Positions 31,134 through 33,922 of a stretch of 33,922 nt of DNA are shown piece after piece. The DNA comes from JBDSLU01 sp039916225 (GTDB lineage Bacteria > Acidobacteriota > Vicinamibacteria > Vicinamibacterales > Vicinamibacteraceae), in the NCBI GenBank assembly GCA_039916225.1, contig JBDSLU010000201.1, positions 1 to 33,922 of the forward strand. Direction: 5' to 3'. The first letter of the stretch is position 1. Every line of letters starts with the position of its first letter. The position numbers and the translations under genes are program-made. The notes beneath the pieces are model-generated. The model did not search any database. It worked only from the letters and a program-made list of their open reading frames with translations, and was not told where the DNA came from.

Positions 31134-31964
31134 ATGTCCGACGAAGAGTGGTACGTCACCAACGGTGAATGGCGGATGGGCCCGCTGACGGTCGACGACG
31201 CCGTCGAGGTCCTCGGCCGTTCACACACGCCAGGCACGATCCTGGTCTGGAAGGAAGGCCTCGAGACGTGGATCCGGCCCGAACTCGTGCCGGAGCTCAC
31301 CGAGGCTCCCGCCCGTCCAGCCACGCCGCTGGTGCCGCGGGGCTGGCCCACGACGGCCGGTTCCGGCCCGGCCTCCGTGGCCGGAGCCCCCGGCGGGGCA
31401 GACGTCGCCGCGCCCTGGTTCCGCGTCGGCACGGCCAAGCTCCTGCTGATGTGCGTGGTGACGTTCGGCTTCTACCAGATGTACTGGTTCTACCAGCAGT
31501 GGCGGCACGTGCGGGGCCGTGGCGAAGCGGTGCACCCGGCGCTGCGGACGCTGTTCGCCGGGTTCTTCTGCTACGCGCTCTTCCGGCGCGTGTCGGCCGA
31601 CGCCACCGACCGCGGCGTGCCTCGGGTGCCGTCGGCGATCGGCTGCGCCGTCGCGTTCATCCTGCTGTCGATTTCGGTGCAGCTGCCGGCACCGTGGTCG
31701 TCGTTGTCGCTGCTGTCGCTGGTGCCACTCGCGATGATGCAGCGGGCGGCATCGGCCGCTGCGCTGGCCGCCGTGCCCACCGCTGATCCGAACATTCACC
31801 TGACGCCGATCAACTGGCTCGGTGTCGCCTTCGGCGTCGTGCTGCTGGGGCTGGTGGTGCTCGTCGAAACGCTGGCGCCGCCGACGAAGCCGGAGCCGGC
31901 CAAACCGGCGCCGACCGTCGTGACCGCCCAGGTCCGCGCCGCGCCTCAGGCCAACGTGAACTGA
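31134..31964 (+). CDS. GYF_2 domain-containing membrane protein
   Basis: The 276-aa product begins with a GYF_2-type domain (residues 5-52: EWYVTNGEWRMGPLTVDDAV ... VWKEGLETWIRP), which in eukaryotes and bacteria is thought to bind proline-rich peptides. A Pro/Ala linker follows, then a membrane domain with a helix in ...LLLMCVVTFGFYQMYWFYQQW (DUF4234-like), at least two further hydrophobic segments, and a last helix (WLGVAFGVVLLGLVVLVETL). The C-terminal tail is Pro/Ala-rich. The role is unknown. Its 3' end overlaps the convergent GH51 gene by 19 bases. Confidence 0.82.
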   Translation: MSDEEWYVTNGEWRMGPLTVDDAVEVLGRSHTPGTILVWKEGLETWIRPELVPELTEAPARPATPLVPRGWPTTAGSGPASVAGAPGGADVAAPWFRVGTAKLLLMCVVTFGFYQMYWFYQQWRHVRGRGEAVHPALRTLFAGFFCYALFRRVSADATDRGVPRVPSAIGCAVAFILLSISVQLPAPWSSLSLLSLVPLAMMQRAASAAALAAVPTADPNIHLTPINWLGVAFGVVLLGLVVLVETLAPPTKPEPAKPAPTVVTAQVRAAPQANVN

Positions 31965-33592
31965 AGCCGCGTCACCGATGCCGGCGGGAACCGGTGCACC
32001 AGGATGCCGTTCTGCACGGCAGCGACGGTCGCGTCCTTGATCACCACCGCGTTCGGGTTGGCGAAGGTGTTGTGCGCCTGGATGTCCGGCGCGCTCAGTT
32101 GCGAGCCCTTCACCGCGCCTGCCGTCGCGCCTCGCACCGCGATCTCGACGTCCTGCGCCTCACTGACGTGCGGGTTGGTCACCGTCAGCGTCAGCGTCTT
32201 GTCCTTGACGCTGGCCGAGCTGCTGAGGCCGAGGACCGAGCCCGTGTTCTTCGGACGCTCGTAGGAGATGGCTGGAGCCGCGACCATCGTCCGCACCGAC
32301 TGGCCACCGACGTGCGCGCCGTAGAGATCGAACACGTGATACGTCGGCGTGGTGAGGAACTGGTCCTCGTGCGCGATGAAGAGCGACTGCAGGTTGTTCA
32401 CCAGCTGCGCGATGTTGGCCATCGCGATCTTGTCGGCGTGCCGGTGGAAGGTGTCGAACGTCAGGCCGGCGACCACCGCGTCGCGCATCGTGCTCTGCTG
32501 GCCGAGCAGGTGGTTGGGGCGGGCCTCGGTGCCGGCCTTGTACCACGTGCCCCACTCGTCGACCACGAGCTTGACCCGACGCTGACGGTCGAACTCACCG
32601 ATCGCCGCCCAGTGGCTGGTGAGCAGGTTGTCCATCCGATCGGCCTCCTTGACGATCTCGTACCACTCGCTGGTCGAAAAGCCGAGCGCGGCGCCCTTGC
32701 GCTGGTTCCAGTCGTTCTTGGCCGGATCGCCGAAGCTGAGGTTCTCCGTGTAGTGATGCAGGGCGAGGCCGTAGACGCGGCCGATCATGCCAGGCCCCTT
32801 CTCGGTCAGCTTGCTGAAGAAGCCGCGCGTCCACTCGAGGTCGCCGCTGCTCGGGCCCGAGGCGATGTAGGACAGCCGGGTGTCGAAGCCGGGCACCCAT
32901 GAGGTGAAGCGGCGGAACTCGACCGCGTATTCCTCGGCGGTGAAATCGCCGCCGCAGCCCCAGCTCTCGTTGCCGACGCCCCAGTAGCGGACCTTCAGCG
33001 GATCCTTCTCGCCGTCGCGGGCGCGCAGATCGGCCAGCGTCGTCGTGCCCGCCGGCGAGTTGCAGTACTCGACCCATTGGTAGAAATCACGGGCCGGCAG
33101 GCTGCGGAGGTTGGCGGCGAAATAGGGCTCGCTGCCGACCAGGCGGCAGAAACGCGCGAAGTCGACGGATCCGAAATGGTTCGGGTCGTACTTCGAGTGG
33201 CTGACGGCGTCGCCGCCGACGCCGCCGGCCCAGAAGTTGGTGCGGCGCGGCCGCTGCTCGCGCGGGCCGGTGCCGTCGCGCCAGTCGTAGCTGTCGGCGA
33301 AGCAGCCGCCCGGCCAGCGGATCGCGCCCTTGGGCAGCCGCTTCATCGCGTCGATGAGCGACTGGCGGATGCCGTGGGTGTTCGCGATCTTCGATCCTTC
33401 ACCGACCCAGACGCCGTCGTAGACGACGCCGCCGAGGTGTTCGACGAAGTGTCCGTAGAAGTCGGGCGTGATCGCCCCGATGGGTTCGTTGACCAGCACG
33501 TCGACGCGCGCCGTCGCCGCCCGGCTCGTCCGCGGTGCGGCCGCCAAGGCTGCCGCCGCCGCGGCCATCCGCAGAAAATCCCGACGTTCCAT
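31946..33592 (-). CDS. Tat-exported alpha-L-arabinofuranosidase, GH51
   Basis: The 548-aa enzyme releases arabinose from arabinoxylan or arabinan side chains. It has a twin-arginine signal (ERRDFLRM then an Ala-rich stretch ending SRA) and the GH51 barrel, with IRWPGGCFADSYDWRDG, acid/base E209 in GVGNES and nucleophile E346 in VVDEWGTWY. The C-terminal beta-sandwich completes the family structure. Minus-strand GGAGG lies 11 bases upstream of ATG 33592; in-frame codons further upstream run through the repeat and are rejected. The repeat at 33652-33686 upstream is shared with the GH3 gene, linking two hemicellulose-type enzymes. Confidence 0.93.
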   Translation of the reverse strand: MERRDFLRMAAAAAALAAAPRTSRAATARVDVLVNEPIGAITPDFYGHFVEHLGGVVYDGVWVGEGSKIANTHGIRQSLIDAMKRLPKGAIRWPGGCFADSYDWRDGTGPREQRPRRTNFWAGGVGGDAVSHSKYDPNHFGSVDFARFCRLVGSEPYFAANLRSLPARDFYQWVEYCNSPAGTTTLADLRARDGEKDPLKVRYWGVGNESWGCGGDFTAEEYAVEFRRFTSWVPGFDTRLSYIASGPSSGDLEWTRGFFSKLTEKGPGMIGRVYGLALHHYTENLSFGDPAKNDWNQRKGAALGFSTSEWYEIVKEADRMDNLLTSHWAAIGEFDRQRRVKLVVDEWGTWYKAGTEARPNHLLGQQSTMRDAVVAGLTFDTFHRHADKIAMANIAQLVNNLQSLFIAHEDQFLTTPTYHVFDLYGAHVGGQSVRTMVAAPAISYERPKNTGSVLGLSSSASVKDKTLTLTVTNPHVSEAQDVEIAVRGATAGAVKGSQLSAPDIQAHNTFANPNAVVIKDATVAAVQNGILVHRFPPASVTRLQFTLA

Positions 33593-33614
33593 GTGTGTTC
33601 GTGCCTCCGCGGCG

Positions 33615-33620
33615 ACTCTA
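33615..33620 (-). promoter_or_regulatory. Possible -10 box for the GH51 gene
   Basis: The minus strand reads TAGAGT (4/6 match), 22 bases upstream of the ATG. The palindromic repeat ends 31 bases further upstream, near the expected -35/activator region. Confidence 0.35.
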
Positions 33621-33651
33621 CCAGACCGCCCGGAAACGTTCACGGAAAACC

Positions 33652-33686
33652 GTGCTCGGAGCTTGCTCGGAGCATGCTCCGAGCAC
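33652..33686 (-). repeat. Palindromic CTCCGAGCA repeat upstream of GH51 and modA-like genes
   Basis: The minus strand carries GTGCTCGGAGC, then GCTCCGAGCA and a second CTCCGAGCAC unit. The block 33664-33685 is a perfect 22-bp palindrome (arm TGCTCGGAGCA). It resembles the element at 12386-12430, ends in the same AGCTCCGAGCACGG, and is oriented the same way relative to the glycosidase gene. It also sits 28 bases before the -10 of the plus-strand modA-like gene. Confidence 0.85.
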
Positions 33687-33714
33687 GAGGGCAAATGATC
33701 GCAGGAAGTGCCAC

Positions 33715-33720
33715 GATAAT
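33715..33720 (+). promoter_or_regulatory. Putative -10 box, leaderless start of the modA-like gene
   Basis: GATAAT (5/6 match) ends 6 bases before the ATG at 33727, with no Shine-Dalgarno. Transcription would start at or beside the start codon. Confidence 0.5.
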
Positions 33721-33726
33721 GGCCGG

Positions 33727-33922
33727 ATGCGGACACTGGGGACTCTGGTTGTTGCGCTTTTGTTGATCGCGGCGGCGCCGGACGCCCAGGCGCCGCGGTC
33801 GGTGCTGGTCTTCGCCGCGGTGAGCCTGAAGGGCGCGCTCGACGAGGTCGGCGCGCTGGTCGCGCAGCGGACCGGCGTGACGCTGAAGTCGTCCTACGCG
33901 GCGACGTCGCTGCTGGCCAGGC
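33727..33922 (+). CDS. modA: Molybdate-binding protein ModA-like, 5' part only
   Basis: The first 65 codons are present, and the gene runs off the window. A signal peptide (TLGTLVVALLLIAAAPDAQA) precedes VLVFAAVSLKGALDEVGALV, which matches the N-terminus of mature ModA, where the Ser after the AAV/AAA segment helps bind molybdate. The rest, and any modBC genes, lie beyond the edge. The call rests on a short segment, so another group II-type oxyanion-binding protein remains possible. Confidence 0.75.
   Translation, partial: MRTLGTLVVALLLIAAAPDAQAPRSVLVFAAVSLKGALDEVGALVAQRTGVTLKSSYAATSLLAR

Noticed and set aside
33593..33736. Longer N-terminus for the GH51 protein, starting at 33736
   Set aside because: The extra 48 residues translate the palindromic repeat and intergenic DNA; the Tat signal starts cleanly at 33592 with a GGAGG upstream.

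Overview
This is a high-GC bacterial chromosome segment. The gene content suggests an acidobacterium of the Vicinamibacteria type: secreted twin-arginine Gfo/Idh/MocA oxidoreductases and glycoside hydrolases, a large S9 peptidase, a DUF1028 protein, a sigma factor paired with a Ser/Thr kinase, and an HAE1-type RND pump. This assignment is inference from gene content; no rRNA or marker gene is present. I see no insertion sequence, prophage or CRISPR array.

Layout. 1-55: 5' part of a tRNA-His (minus strand), cut by the window edge. 283-4494: TonB, two Gfo/Idh/MocA oxidoreductases around an unknown protein, closed by a strong intrinsic terminator (4511-4546). 4630-10302: a sulfate uptake operon made of an OprP/O-type porin gene (frameshifted in this sequence), periplasmic sulfate-binding protein, CysT, CysW and CysA. 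It is preceded by a 39-codon small ORF ending in a cysteine cluster (CCRCTCK-stop), a candidate cysteine-sensing leader peptide. 10475-14892: a small membrane protein, a DUF1028 protein divergent from a small monooxygenase-like protein, and a GH3 glycosidase. 14984-17140: a compact unknown protein / sigma factor / Ser-Thr kinase cluster. 17204-21309: small membrane protein, GNAT, VOC protein, a polytopic membrane protein with a discoidin-like C-terminus, and an unknown protein. 21387-24345: metallophosphoesterase convergent with an S9 peptidase. 24450-30587: tripartite RND efflux operon (adaptor, pump, outer-membrane factor) followed by a stand-alone GyrI-like ligand-binding protein. 30654-33922: NTF2-like protein, GYF_2 membrane protein, GH51 arabinofuranosidase, and the start of a molybdate-binding protein gene.

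How the parts may work together. The porin, binding protein and ABC transporter form one route for sulfate from outer membrane to cytoplasm, and the Cys-rich leader would tie it to cysteine supply. GH3 and GH51 are both exported hemicellulose- or glucan-type enzymes. Each has the same unusual palindromic repeat (units of CTCCGAGCA), in the same orientation, just upstream, which suggests either a shared operator or a dispersed repeat family.

Many genes have a -10-like box only 6-12 bases before the start codon and no Shine-Dalgarno, suggesting frequent leaderless or near-leaderless transcription. The observations most worth checking are the Cys leader peptide, the GH3/GH51 shared repeat, the leaderless pattern and the sigma/kinase/unknown-protein module.
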